Shown here piece by piece: positions 38,158 through 46,905 of a stretch of 64,000 bases of DNA. The stretch spans positions 434,001-498,000 of the forward strand of contig NZ_JAFLNL010000002.1 in NCBI RefSeq assembly GCF_017313785.1, in the 5' to 3' direction. A program made the position numbers and the translations under genes. Every line of letters starts with the position of its first letter. Within the stretch, counting starts at the first letter, position 1. Below the pieces are notes generated by a model. That model had not been told where the DNA came from and did no database searches. It saw only the letters and a list, made by a program, of their open reading frames with translations. The DNA is from Flagellimonas aurea. GTDB lineage: Bacteria > Bacteroidota > Bacteroidia > Flavobacteriales > Flavobacteriaceae.

Positions 38158-39771
38158 TTATTTTTCAGACATCAAAGCCAAGAATTCCTTGTCGTGTTGT
38201 GGTTTAACTTCACATGTATTATCAAAAAACATGGTAGCTGTATTTTTGGGATTGTATTCCGGCCATTGTGGTAGTCCGTCATGATTAGGATTTCCTTTTT
38301 TGGCAAAGTTGATCCATGCACTACTCATTTTATCCGCCAAAACATGGGCTTCTTGACCGCCCCCGGTCATTTGTCTGGCCCGTTCCACATTATCGAAAAC
38401 AAATGGCAGTTCCATGCAGTGAAGCGCCTTGTACTTCCCATCAAAAACAGGGGATTGCCATGTAAACATAAACATATACACCGGAGCACCATTATCCAAT
38501 TGCGACTTTTTATTGGCTTGGAAAACGGCCCCAGGTCTGAAGGTAGCGTCGATATCCAGAAGGTCTGAAGGTCTTGTGTCGTTTGGATAGGCTTTTTTGA
38601 CTGCTGCTATATAATCATCTGCCTTTTCCTTGTATGTTTCTTTGATATGTGCCATCACTTTTTCTTCAGATGCGTTAAAAAAGCGACCATTCATAAATGG
38701 GGTAAATTCATTTTTGGTAGTTCCCACCATCAAAGGAATATCTTTGGAAAGTTCGAATGCCTCATCGGACATCAAATCGTGAGGAAGTACAGTGCCGTCC
38801 ATGCTTGGTCCCCAATTGAGGCTCATTCCCACGGGAACAATACCCTGTGCCTTCATTTGTTTGGCCACTGTTTGCAATGCTGCGCTCCCCGCTGCACTTA
38901 ATTTATCAAATGGAATAGTCTGTAGACTATCCACTTGGTCCTCCGATAATGAAAGTTCCTTTAGTACCTCGGCTGCAATGGCTCTTGTTGTTTCTTTTTT
39001 GGAAAGACTTCCCCTAAAGGAGCCACTTTGGTTAATTGCCTTATGAAACAATCCCTTGGCCTTTGGCATGGCCATAAGCGTATTGACCTTGGCCCCACCC
39101 CCGGACTGACCGAAAATGGTTACATTGTTGGGGTCTCCCCCAAAATTGGTGATGTTACTCTTTACCCAGTCCAAGGCAGCTACAATATCCAACATACTAT
39201 TATTGGGTGTATGTTTGTACTTGTCGCCATAGGCGGAAAGATCTAAAAAGCCCAAAATATTCAATCTATGATTGATAGAAACCACGACCACATCACCTTT
39301 GGCGCTCAAATTTTCCCCATGGTATGATGGGAGTTCTTGACTTGAGCCTGCTGTAAATCCTCCTCCGTGAATCCAAAAAAGTACGGGTCTTTTTTTGCCA
39401 TCATCAATACTAGGTGTCCAAACATTAAGCCGAAGGCAATCTTCACTCGTGTATCCCCAATCATGGTCGAAAACGAATTCTGATTCATCTTGCACCTGTG
39501 TGGTAGGTGTCATCAACGGAGCTACCGGGCCATACATAGTGGAACTCCTGACTCCATCCCAAGGTGCTACTTTTTTTGCAGGCATAAATCGCTCTGCTGT
39601 CGCATAGGGAATCCCTTTATAAGTGTATATTCCGTTTTGGATAAATCCGCGGACTTTTCCGGATTCGGTATCGGTAACGGCCACATCTGCTCCGGTTACA
39701 ACTTCGGTTTGTGCCATTGCGATGTGCCCAATAAGGCAGACCCCAATTAGTAACATTAATCTTGTTTTCAT
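38158..39771 (-). CDS. Type-B carboxylesterase, secreted
   Basis: 537 residues with a signal peptide (cut after AMA). The alpha/beta-hydrolase fold carries the oxyanion hole HGGG at 135-138 and the nucleophile elbow FGQSGGG with Ser223. The EDCLRLNVWTP stretch (110-120) is a family signature. It would hydrolyse acyl esters, plausibly on the rhamnose-containing glycan or a side chain. It precedes the GH78 gene by 28 bp on the same strand. A copy of the repeated promoter/operator unit lies about 50 bp upstream of its start, which puts the pair in the inferred rhamnose regulon. Confidence 0.95.
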   Translation of the reverse strand: MKTRLMLLIGVCLIGHIAMAQTEVVTGADVAVTDTESGKVRGFIQNGIYTYKGIPYATAERFMPAKKVAPWDGVRSSTMYGPVAPLMTPTTQVQDESEFVFDHDWGYTSEDCLRLNVWTPSIDDGKKRPVLFWIHGGGFTAGSSQELPSYHGENLSAKGDVVVVSINHRLNILGFLDLSAYGDKYKHTPNNSMLDIVAALDWVKSNITNFGGDPNNVTIFGQSGGGAKVNTLMAMPKAKGLFHKAINQSGSFRGSLSKKETTRAIAAEVLKELSLSEDQVDSLQTIPFDKLSAAGSAALQTVAKQMKAQGIVPVGMSLNWGPSMDGTVLPHDLMSDEAFELSKDIPLMVGTTKNEFTPFMNGRFFNASEEKVMAHIKETYKEKADDYIAAVKKAYPNDTRPSDLLDIDATFRPGAVFQANKKSQLDNGAPVYMFMFTWQSPVFDGKYKALHCMELPFVFDNVERARQMTGGGQEAHVLADKMSSAWINFAKKGNPNHDGLPQWPEYNPKNTATMFFDNTCEVKPQHDKEFLALMSEK

Positions 39772-39820
39772 TTTTATGTGCTTAAATTATGTTCGTTCCT
39801 TATGGGCAATCTTTGTTGAC

Positions 39821-39861
39821 TAAAGAGATTGCTATCCCTTAAATATACAATCCTGTTCCAA
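39821..39861 (-). promoter_or_regulatory. Repeated operator/promoter unit before carboxylesterase-GH78
   Basis: Minus-strand core TTGGAACAGGAT (39861-39850), then 21 nt, then TCTCTTTA (39828-39821) as a weak -7 box. The core matches the SGNH-2 copy at 9 of 12 positions. It is the weakest copy with correct spacing. Confidence 0.45.
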
Positions 39862-39930
39862 AAAACCACTCATTGTTGGCTAGGATTCCTTCAAAATCAG
39901 TTTTGCCATAAAAGCTGGATTTCCTCCTAC

Positions 39931-40196
39931 TTACATTTTTTCAAGGATATCGGCTAGAATCCCGATTCCTTGTTTTGTAGCTATCTCTTTAATTTATAGA
40001 CACACGGGGGCCTATTTTGAGCTCCGGTATATTTTTGTCCTAACGTTCCAGAACATTCAGTCCCAATATCTTTTTCTGAAAACTTTTCATGGGAAACTCC
40101 TAGTCATAAAACAGCCTCGTAGAGCTCCTTGACCTTAGTAAAGCGATTCAACGGCATGTATATGACATCCCTGTTCTTGAACAGGAGCCGGGCCTC
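39931..40196 (-). pseudogene. Possible decayed gene remnant, family not recognised
   Basis: On the minus strand, protein-like stretches follow each other in shifted frames: RDVIYMPLNRFTKVKELYEA (from about 40165), MKSFQKKILGLNVLER (about 40090, with one internal stop soon after) and KEIATKQGIGILADILEKM ending at 39931. The base composition is higher in G+C than the surrounding gap. I infer a gene broken by frameshifts. I cannot name the family, and chance open stretches remain possible. Confidence 0.35.
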
Positions 40197-40352
40197 CTAC
40201 ATAATATAATGTTGTTGGCAAGTCCTCAAATTAATTCGTTTTTAAACTACCATATTTAATAGGACAGAACCAAAATCAATAGTATGGCTCCCATCTAATC
40301 GCTTATTTTTTGTTACAAGTCTGGTTCTTGGTCCTTTTGGCAATCTTACTTA

Positions 40353-40393
40353 ACAGTACAGAACACTTAAAAGAAAATAGTCTGGTAAATTTA
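40353..40393 (+). promoter_or_regulatory. Repeated operator/promoter unit before SGNH-GntR-ChbG
   Basis: Core ACAGTACAGAAC (40353-40364), 21 nt, then TAAATTTA (40386-40393) as the -7 box. A 44-bp block from 40353 is identical at 36 positions to the block before the rhamnose operon at 59044. The SGNH start is 112 bp downstream of the -7 box. Confidence 0.7.
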
Positions 40394-40505
40394 CGGGTGA
40401 AAGTAATCTGAGGGATATCGGAAGCATCGGTAGAACTATCAAAGTCGAGCCTCTAAAAGATTAACGCTGGTCATAAACAAGCCAAAACGTTCAAAACATA
40501 AACAC

Positions 40506-41336
40506 ATGCCACAATCTAAATTGAAAAGTCCAACAGCGATCATCCTACTAACCATATTGTTTAATTGGAGCTGTGCCATAAAGCCAAAAGAGGTTGCGAA
40601 CATTTCAAAAAAAAAGGAAGGAGATATGTTAGGGCAAATGAACAATGTTTTTATTCCCTCTTATATTGATACTTGTAACAACGGCATGGGCAAGGAGCTC
40701 AAACTACTGATCATAGGGAACAGCCTTTCCTATCATGGAATAGCGCCCGGGATTGGATGGTACCACAATAGCGGAATGGCCGCTTCCGAAAAGGAAAACG
40801 ACTATGCCCATCAACTATTTCAATCCATTCAGGTAAAACGTCCCAATCATAAGGTCTGCATGAGGATATCCAACTTTGCCAAGTTTGAAAGGGAGCCCAA
40901 GGGTTGGAATGCTCAGACAGTAAAGGAACTCCAAGACTATAACCCGGATATTGTGGTTTTTCAATTGGGCGAAAATGTAGATGGGGAAAATGCTTCGGTA
41001 TTGGCACTCTTCGGAAAACAGTATATCAACCTGATTGATTCGTTCAAATCGGACAACCAGAGACATATTGTCGCTACCACTCCATTTTTTCCATCACTGG
41101 AGAAGAATAAAATAATACAGCAGGCCGCCATAGCAACGGGTATTCATTTGGTCGACCTTTCCCATTTAACATTAATCGATCCCGAGAACTATGCAAAAAA
41201 TGAAACTGATTATCCAGAAGAAAAAAATGATTGGAAGGTAGATGGGATAGGAATTCATCCTGGGGATAAGGGAATGCAAAACATTGCTAATCTTTTGTTT
41301 ATTTCAATACAACCGTTTTTGGATTCAAAAAATTAA
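40506..41336 (+). CDS. SGNH/GDSL-type hydrolase, lipoprotein
   Basis: 276 residues with lipobox Cys23 (NWSC). SGNH blocks are visible: LIIGNSLSYHG with the nucleophile Ser, FQLGENVDG with the Asn of block III, and GIGIHPGDKGM with the His of block V. The enzyme should be an extracytoplasmic esterase or acetylesterase. It opens a plus-strand unit with a GntR regulator (132 bp later) and a ChbG-type deacetylase. The gene is only distantly similar to the SGNH protein at 50631. The glycan substrate is inferred from the locus. Confidence 0.82.
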   Translation: MPQSKLKSPTAIILLTILFNWSCAIKPKEVANISKKKEGDMLGQMNNVFIPSYIDTCNNGMGKELKLLIIGNSLSYHGIAPGIGWYHNSGMAASEKENDYAHQLFQSIQVKRPNHKVCMRISNFAKFEREPKGWNAQTVKELQDYNPDIVVFQLGENVDGENASVLALFGKQYINLIDSFKSDNQRHIVATTPFFPSLEKNKIIQQAAIATGIHLVDLSHLTLIDPENYAKNETDYPEEKNDWKVDGIGIHPGDKGMQNIANLLFISIQPFLDSKN

Positions 41337-41468
41337 ATGTTCAGCCATCTCTTTTGACCAAAATAAGTATTTTACGAGTCCAAAGTCTAATGAACACAAA
41401 GTTTGCCATCACTCTCAAAGTCGACATAAAAACGTTGCAACTAACCTTAAATTCCCCCTAGAATACCG

Positions 41469-42524
41469 ATGACATCCAAAAAAGTATTGAGTTACATAGA
41501 GGTAAAACAGAACTCTAGAATCCCCAAGTACAAACAAATCGTAAATTCCATTTTAACGAACATTGCCAACGGGAACTTTAGTGTGAACGACCGGATTCCC
41601 TCTATCAATGAGTTGAGCGAAGAATTTTATCTTTCGCGGGATACTGTAGAAAAAGCCTATAACCTGCTAAAGAGCAAAAAAGTGATTTCCTCTATCCCAG
41701 GTAAGGGCTCCTATATTTCAAGTACGGAACTTGTATCCAAGATCAATGTGTTCTTTCTCATTAACAAATTGAGTTCCTATAAGCTCAAAGTCTATCAATC
41801 GTTCATCGATAGGATGGGCGACCAAGCCCATATTGACCTTAATGTATACCATTGCGATGAAACGATGTTCCTAAACCTTCTGGACAAAAATATTGACGCT
41901 TATGATTATTTTGTGATCATGCCGCATTTTAAGACGGATGACCTAAAGCATGTTAGTTTTACGGAAAAAACACTCGAAGCTGTCAATAAAATTCCGGACA
42001 ATAAATTGATCATAATGGACAACATTAAGTCCAACCCCAAGGAAAATGCTGCAAAAATATATCAAAACTTTCAAGAAGATCTTTTTGAAGCCCTTGTGGA
42101 CGGCCTTGAAATCGTCCAGAAATATGAAAACCTGATTCTTATCTATCCCGAGAATTCACTTTACCCCTACCCTATGAGGATTACCAGGGGATTCAAACAA
42201 TTCTGTGTTCAATATGGATTTGAATACGAGATAATCAATGAGGTCTATGAGGATATGGAACTTAAAGCCGGGGACCTATATATTTCCATTGAAGAGTCGG
42301 ACTTGGTGAGCCTGATCAAATTAGTCCGTAAAAGCTCGTTGGAACTGGGCAAGGACGTTGGTATCATCTGCTATAACGACACACCCCTTAAAGAACTTTT
42401 GGGCATCACGGCAGTTTCAACCGACTTCGCTAAAATGGGAGAGACCGCTGCAGACATGATTTTGGAAAATAAGTTCGAAAGCGTGAAAAACCCTTTCTAT
42501 TTTATAAACAGAAAGTCCACTTAA
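41469..42524 (+). CDS. GntR-family regulator with LacI-like effector domain (paralogue 1)
   Basis: 351 residues. The N-terminal GntR winged helix (about 15-80; IPKYKQIVNSILTNIANGNF, LSEEFYLSRDTVEKAYNLLK, SIPGKGSYI) is fused to a periplasmic-binding-protein-like effector domain (about 90-345; DVGIICYNDTPLKELLG). This is the arrangement of sugar-sensing GntR/LacI hybrids in Bacteroidetes. It is homologous along its full length to the regulator at 57997. The effector is presumably rhamnose or a derivative. It is encoded downstream of a copy of the repeated operator, which suggests autoregulation. I cannot tell activator from repressor. Confidence 0.93.
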   Translation: MTSKKVLSYIEVKQNSRIPKYKQIVNSILTNIANGNFSVNDRIPSINELSEEFYLSRDTVEKAYNLLKSKKVISSIPGKGSYISSTELVSKINVFFLINKLSSYKLKVYQSFIDRMGDQAHIDLNVYHCDETMFLNLLDKNIDAYDYFVIMPHFKTDDLKHVSFTEKTLEAVNKIPDNKLIIMDNIKSNPKENAAKIYQNFQEDLFEALVDGLEIVQKYENLILIYPENSLYPYPMRITRGFKQFCVQYGFEYEIINEVYEDMELKAGDLYISIEESDLVSLIKLVRKSSLELGKDVGIICYNDTPLKELLGITAVSTDFAKMGETAADMILENKFESVKNPFYFINRKST

Positions 42525-42603
42525 TCATCTTATTGTGATGCTTGTTTGCAGGCACAAACCAGAAAATGAACAAATCAGAATAATTTAATCCAGCAACATA
42601 AAA

Positions 42604-43623
42604 ATGAAACAATACAAACTTCCGCTGATGGCAACATTCCTGTCTTTGGGCATGTTGACCCTGGCATGTAAAGACAAAAATCAAGATGACAAAGAACCTG
42701 TGATCCAGACCAAAAAGGTAACAGAGCCACAAACCTGGGCCGAGAGACTTGGTTGGCCGGCAGGGAAAAAGGTTTTGGTGCTTCATGCAGATGATATTGG
42801 CATGTGCCCAGAAGCGAACCATTCGGTAAAACCCATGCTTACCGAAGGCCAAATCCAATCGGCCGCAGTTATGATTCCTTGTCCCAATTCACAGGAGTTT
42901 ATGCACTGGGTCCAAGGACAGCCAAAATTGGACATTGGTCTGCACCTCACCCTAACAAGCGAATGGGAAACACATAGATGGGGTCCAGTAAGTCCTAAAG
43001 ATTCCGTTAAAGGTTTAATGGACGAGACCGGTAACTTTTGGCGTTCCGTACCAGAAGTAGTGGAACATGCCACCGCCAAAGAAGTTGAAACCGAGATTCG
43101 GGCACAGATTGAAAAATCAATCGAATGGGGGCACAGGCCAACCCACATAGACACCCATATGGGAACTTTATATGCCGATAAAGGCTACACAGAAGCCTTT
43201 CTTAGGCTGGCCATGGAGTATGGGGTTCCTGCCAATGCCATTGACCTTACACAACCTAAAGTTGCCCAACATTTTAGGGATATGGGCTACCCAATTGACG
43301 ATCAAATGATTCAATTGATCAAAGATTATGATTTACCCAAACTTGATTTCTTCGGAAGTGTTCCCGGTGCCCTAACCTACGAAGAAAAAATAGAGGCGTT
43401 CAAACAAACGATTCTTTCCTTTCCTAGCGGGCTTACTGAAATCATTTTTCATCCATCTGAACCTACGGAAAACCTAAAGAATATTACAGACTCTTGGCAA
43501 CAACGGGGTTGGGAAGCCGAAATGTTCGCTGATCCAGCTGTGGTAGAGTTTTTGGAAGAAGAAGACATCATCTTTACCAATTGGAAAGAAATCATGGAAC
43601 GTTTTGAGAAGATTGACAAGTAA
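42604..43623 (+). CDS. ChbG/YdjC-type carbohydrate deacetylase, lipoprotein
   Basis: 339 residues with lipobox Cys22 (LTLAC). The ChbG/HpnK fold is shown by LHADDIGMCPEAN (61-73, metal Asp residues), LDIGLHLTLTSEW with His114, and THIDTHMGTLY with His181 and His185. Known family members remove N-acetyl groups from diacetylchitobiose or hopanoid precursors. A lipoprotein version in a sugar locus should act on an acetylated glycan. It lies 79 bp after the GntR gene and is followed by a strong terminator. Confidence 0.9.
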   Translation: MKQYKLPLMATFLSLGMLTLACKDKNQDDKEPVIQTKKVTEPQTWAERLGWPAGKKVLVLHADDIGMCPEANHSVKPMLTEGQIQSAAVMIPCPNSQEFMHWVQGQPKLDIGLHLTLTSEWETHRWGPVSPKDSVKGLMDETGNFWRSVPEVVEHATAKEVETEIRAQIEKSIEWGHRPTHIDTHMGTLYADKGYTEAFLRLAMEYGVPANAIDLTQPKVAQHFRDMGYPIDDQMIQLIKDYDLPKLDFFGSVPGALTYEEKIEAFKQTILSFPSGLTEIIFHPSEPTENLKNITDSWQQRGWEAEMFADPAVVEFLEEEDIIFTNWKEIMERFEKIDK

Positions 43624-43645
43624 GTTCCTCTGAATATTATTTATA

Positions 43646-43675
43646 AAAAAAGCACCCTTATGGTGCTTTTTTTTT
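43646..43675 (+). terminator. Rho-independent terminator after the ChbG-type gene
   Basis: AGCACC and GGTGCT pair around CTTAT, flanked by A and T runs that extend the stem, with nine T at the end. It ends the SGNH, GntR, deacetylase unit. Confidence 0.92.
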
Positions 43676-43981
43676 GGCCTTTTCAAAAAAACAATGTTCA
43701 AAGCTATCCAAGAAAACATTCTCCCACAAAAACTCAGTATTCCACATAGGCAAGAAAAACATCGACAAATACAATGATAAGTCTAGTTGCGAACGTAATA
43801 AATACCCCCCTAAATCGAAAGAAGCTCTTAACAACTTAGCCAAAAGATTTATTACGATAGCAAAGAGGCTTTAAAACAAATACCGCCCTGAAAGATTTTC
43901 TTCTAGAGCGATATTTTATACAAAACTTAAAATTAACCGGGGAAGGATTACGAACCCTTGGGCCCGTAATTTGTGCTAATC
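43676..43981. other. Intergenic region between convergent units
   Basis: 306 bp without a credible gene. A hairpin at 43947-43970 (ATTACG and CGTAAT with GGG/CCC inside) lies 11 bp beyond the stop of the TIG-domain gene and may end that transcript, but it has no T-run. A short plus-strand open stretch to 43874 has no recognisable content. Confidence 0.5.
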
Positions 43982-45202
43982 CTATTCCTCGGAAAGAAAG
44001 TAATAATTATCGTGATAACTTAAATAAGTAGAGTAGAAGCCCGCTACACCACCAACAAAGGTACTTTGATCATCTACAACCGTTCCTTCAACAATGACTG
44101 CCCCTTCCGCCGTCAGTACCCTTAAATCAAACGTATATGGAGTATTGGAGCTGACCTCTAACCTATACGTGTTGTTTCCTGGTAATTGTGCAGCAAAACC
44201 AGAAGTGGACAATACTGCACTGGCATTTCCATCTATTACCCTGATTAACTGGAGCAGTCCTCCTCCTCCAATACGGAATGCATAGTAATCATCTTCACTT
44301 TGAACATGGAAAGCAATGCCACCAAGAGCAGAATCAGTAGTAGCAGGTATGTATACATCACCTCCAAGGCTATAGCTCATACCATTTTGGTTTGAAGTCA
44401 CCGAAGGCATGTTCACCATAAGGTTATCACCCGCCACAACTCTTCTAGCTGAAATAAAGTTGTCTCCACCAGGTCCTTCAATCATCCACTCTCCACTTCC
44501 AATAACCCAATTGGAACCAATAGGGTTGGGCATGGTTTCCAAATCGGCCCATTCTGTAGTAGGTCGGTTAAAATCATCAATTATAGCAGGTATTCCTACT
44601 TCAAAAGTAACTTGGTTAGAAGAAAGACCATCACGCTCGACTTGGACCATAACTTCGCCATCGGCAGCGTCTTGTGGCACTTTCACCCATATATTTTCAT
44701 AATTAAGACTGTCTATTTCAAGTGATTGCCCTCCAAACAAGACGGAAACCTCTTCTATATGCTGTATGCTGTCAGAAACAAGGTAGTTATTGGCCAAGAA
44801 GTCTCCCAAAATAGTGAAACTTGATCCTGCACGTCCTTGTGAAGGTGCCAAATCTGAAATAAAAGGTGGAGAAGGAATAAGTTCGAAACCGGCACTTACA
44901 ATAGCTGTTTTTCCAGTTCTCACTTGAATATCCCCATCCCGCGCCCCCAAGGGCACTACCACATCGATTTCTGTAGGTTCGGCCGAGACTACCTGTCCCA
45001 ACATACCTCCCTCAAAACCAACCACCGTGGTATGTAGCCCTTTAAAACCGTTTCCTCTAATTGTAATGGTATCACCGATCATTGCCTGTGGCGGCATTAC
45101 ACTATCAACTCTAAGGTCTTCTACCACATCATCGGAATCACAGGAAACCAAGGTGACGAGGACCAAAAAACATAATAATATTGAAGCTTTAGATTGAATC
45201 AT
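43982..45202 (-). CDS. IPT/TIG-domain surface lipoprotein, putative glycan-binding protein
   Basis: 406 residues. The lipobox ends TLVSC at Cys21 and is followed by DSDDVVED, an acidic surface-export signal. Two IPT/TIG immunoglobulin-like domains follow (about 30-110, MPPQAMIGDTITIRGNGF; and 115-205, LAPSQGRAGSSFTILGDF). The C-terminal half is beta-rich and looks like a concanavalin/laminin-type lectin domain (IIDDFNRP, GGIAFHVQSEDDYYAFRIGG). By position, third after susC and susD, it corresponds to a SusE/F-type surface glycan-binding protein. Its ligand is unknown. Confidence 0.82.
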   Translation of the reverse strand: MIQSKASILLCFLVLVTLVSCDSDDVVEDLRVDSVMPPQAMIGDTITIRGNGFKGLHTTVVGFEGGMLGQVVSAEPTEIDVVVPLGARDGDIQVRTGKTAIVSAGFELIPSPPFISDLAPSQGRAGSSFTILGDFLANNYLVSDSIQHIEEVSVLFGGQSLEIDSLNYENIWVKVPQDAADGEVMVQVERDGLSSNQVTFEVGIPAIIDDFNRPTTEWADLETMPNPIGSNWVIGSGEWMIEGPGGDNFISARRVVAGDNLMVNMPSVTSNQNGMSYSLGGDVYIPATTDSALGGIAFHVQSEDDYYAFRIGGGGLLQLIRVIDGNASAVLSTSGFAAQLPGNNTYRLEVSSNTPYTFDLRVLTAEGAVIVEGTVVDDQSTFVGGVAGFYSTYLSYHDNYYFLSEE

Positions 45203-45250
45203 GATAATAATGTTATTGCTTATGAATCTTTTATTTGAATATGTCCTTCC

Positions 45251-46882
45251 CTAGTAACCAGGGTTTTGCTCTATTGGGCTCAGTTCTATTTCGGTCAACG
45301 GAATAGGGAACCATATTTTATAGGGTTCCAAATTCGCCTGCATAATGGGAACTGCAACGTTCCATCTTCCTCCATTTTCATCAAGGCCCATAATGGCATC
45401 GTAAAACTTGCCGAACCTTATCAAATCTATTCTTCGTTGACTTTCAAAGGCAAATTCCCTAGATCTTTCATCCAAAAGTTCTTCCAAAAAATCAGCCTTA
45501 TAATAGGCATCGTCCAAGATATCGACTTGGGAGACATCGCTCACCGACCTAGTCCTCACCTCTGTAAGCCTTTCACGTGCGCCTGCCTCGTCTCCTGTCA
45601 TGTAAAGTGCTTCTGCATTGAGCAGCAAAATATCTGCATACCTCAACAAAGGATAGTTGCCCATGGATTGGCTAATGTCTATCGGTTTGCTTGAGGGATC
45701 CACATAACGGTATTTCGCCACAGAATAGAAACCTGCGGTTACACCGTCTGCTGGGTCGGGCACGTAATACGTCTCACCTTCAATAGTTTCGGTTGCAGAA
45801 GAACTGGAAAATGAATTGGAAAGGTTATGCGCTCTTCTTATGTCCAAAGCATTGTACCTATAGAACATCTCTCCTGTTGGGCGGAACCAACCATAACCGC
45901 CCCCCATGGTAGTAGTGTTCCCCGGTGGCACCATCCATTGGACCCAAACATGGTAGTTACCTATAATTGAGCTACTACTTGACACGGAAGAGAACAAGGA
46001 TTCCTCCATTTGAAATTGATTGGTAGTCTCCCGAAACAGATAGTCGTAGTTGTCTATCAACTCATAACCGCTCTGGGCAATTATCCCATTGGTAATGTCC
46101 CTGGCACGTGTATAAAAATCATCGGCATCGACCCAGTCAAAACTATTGAGATCAAACCCTAGATCAGTACCAACTCCATTGGTCTTACAACTGGCTAAAT
46201 AGGTATATACTTTCGCAAGGAAACCGGCAGCAGACCATCTGTTCGCTCTTCCTTGAATATCCGCTCTGTTCGGTAGATTTGAATAAGCTGTTTCAAAATC
46301 GGATATAATCTGAGCGTAAACCACGTCCAAAGGCTCCCGCAGGGCATTTTCATCGTGCTCCCCTGTGGTATACACTGGCACACCCCCATACATTTGGGCC
46401 AAATACATATAGTAAAGGCCCCTTAGGAAATGTGCTTCCCCGATGATTTCAGCTTTACGCTGTTCTCCCATCTCCGTATCCTCTATGGCATCCAAGAGAT
46501 AGTTACATCTATTGATACCTACGAACATGGTAAAAAAGTGTTCTTCAATTGTTGGTGTCTGGCTTGTTACCGCCAAATTACCGAAGGGGGCGTATCCAAT
46601 TGCTGTTAATCCATCCCTAGTGACCAACTCATCTGTTCCTGCGCTCAGCATAAAGGTCATACTTGAATTGAAATTACCTCGCCAAACGCCTTGTACGGAT
46701 TGGGCATTGAGCGCACTATAGCAACCTATGAGTGCCGATTCCGCATCATCTGCTGTTTGGTAGAAATTCTCCACCGTAGTAAAGGATAGTGGCTTTGTAT
46801 CCAAAAAATCGCTACTGCACGAACTACAATAAATACCGATGAACGTTAAGACAACAATATTCTTTAGTATTCTATTTTTCAT
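45251..46882 (-). CDS. SusD-like glycan-binding lipoprotein (second pair)
   Basis: 543 residues. The lipobox Cys is at 22 (IYCSSCSSDF) and is followed by SSDFLDTKP, a typical surface signal. The RagB/SusD N-terminal helices (ALIGCYSALNAQSVQGVW) and the C-terminal signature (LLDERSREFAFESQRRIDLI) are present. It lies 23 bp downstream of the second susC and 48 bp before the TIG gene. It should bind the oligosaccharide transported by that SusC. It is 84 residues longer than the first SusD, which suggests a different ligand. Confidence 0.95.
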   Translation of the reverse strand: MKNRILKNIVVLTFIGIYCSSCSSDFLDTKPLSFTTVENFYQTADDAESALIGCYSALNAQSVQGVWRGNFNSSMTFMLSAGTDELVTRDGLTAIGYAPFGNLAVTSQTPTIEEHFFTMFVGINRCNYLLDAIEDTEMGEQRKAEIIGEAHFLRGLYYMYLAQMYGGVPVYTTGEHDENALREPLDVVYAQIISDFETAYSNLPNRADIQGRANRWSAAGFLAKVYTYLASCKTNGVGTDLGFDLNSFDWVDADDFYTRARDITNGIIAQSGYELIDNYDYLFRETTNQFQMEESLFSSVSSSSSIIGNYHVWVQWMVPPGNTTTMGGGYGWFRPTGEMFYRYNALDIRRAHNLSNSFSSSSATETIEGETYYVPDPADGVTAGFYSVAKYRYVDPSSKPIDISQSMGNYPLLRYADILLLNAEALYMTGDEAGARERLTEVRTRSVSDVSQVDILDDAYYKADFLEELLDERSREFAFESQRRIDLIRFGKFYDAIMGLDENGGRWNVAVPIMQANLEPYKIWFPIPLTEIELSPIEQNPGY

Positions 46883-46905
46883 CTCTATTGATTTTTTTGC
46901 TGTTA

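Noticed and set aside
43674..43874. 66-codon plus-strand open frame after the ChbG-type gene
   Set aside because: It begins inside the terminator stem, is rich in Lys, Asn and Ser from AT-rich DNA and has no recognisable domain.
43947..43970. Hairpin between the convergent ChbG and TIG units as a classical terminator
   Set aside because: The stem contains two G-T pairs, has a very small loop and lacks a T-run, so it is only mentioned in the gap description.
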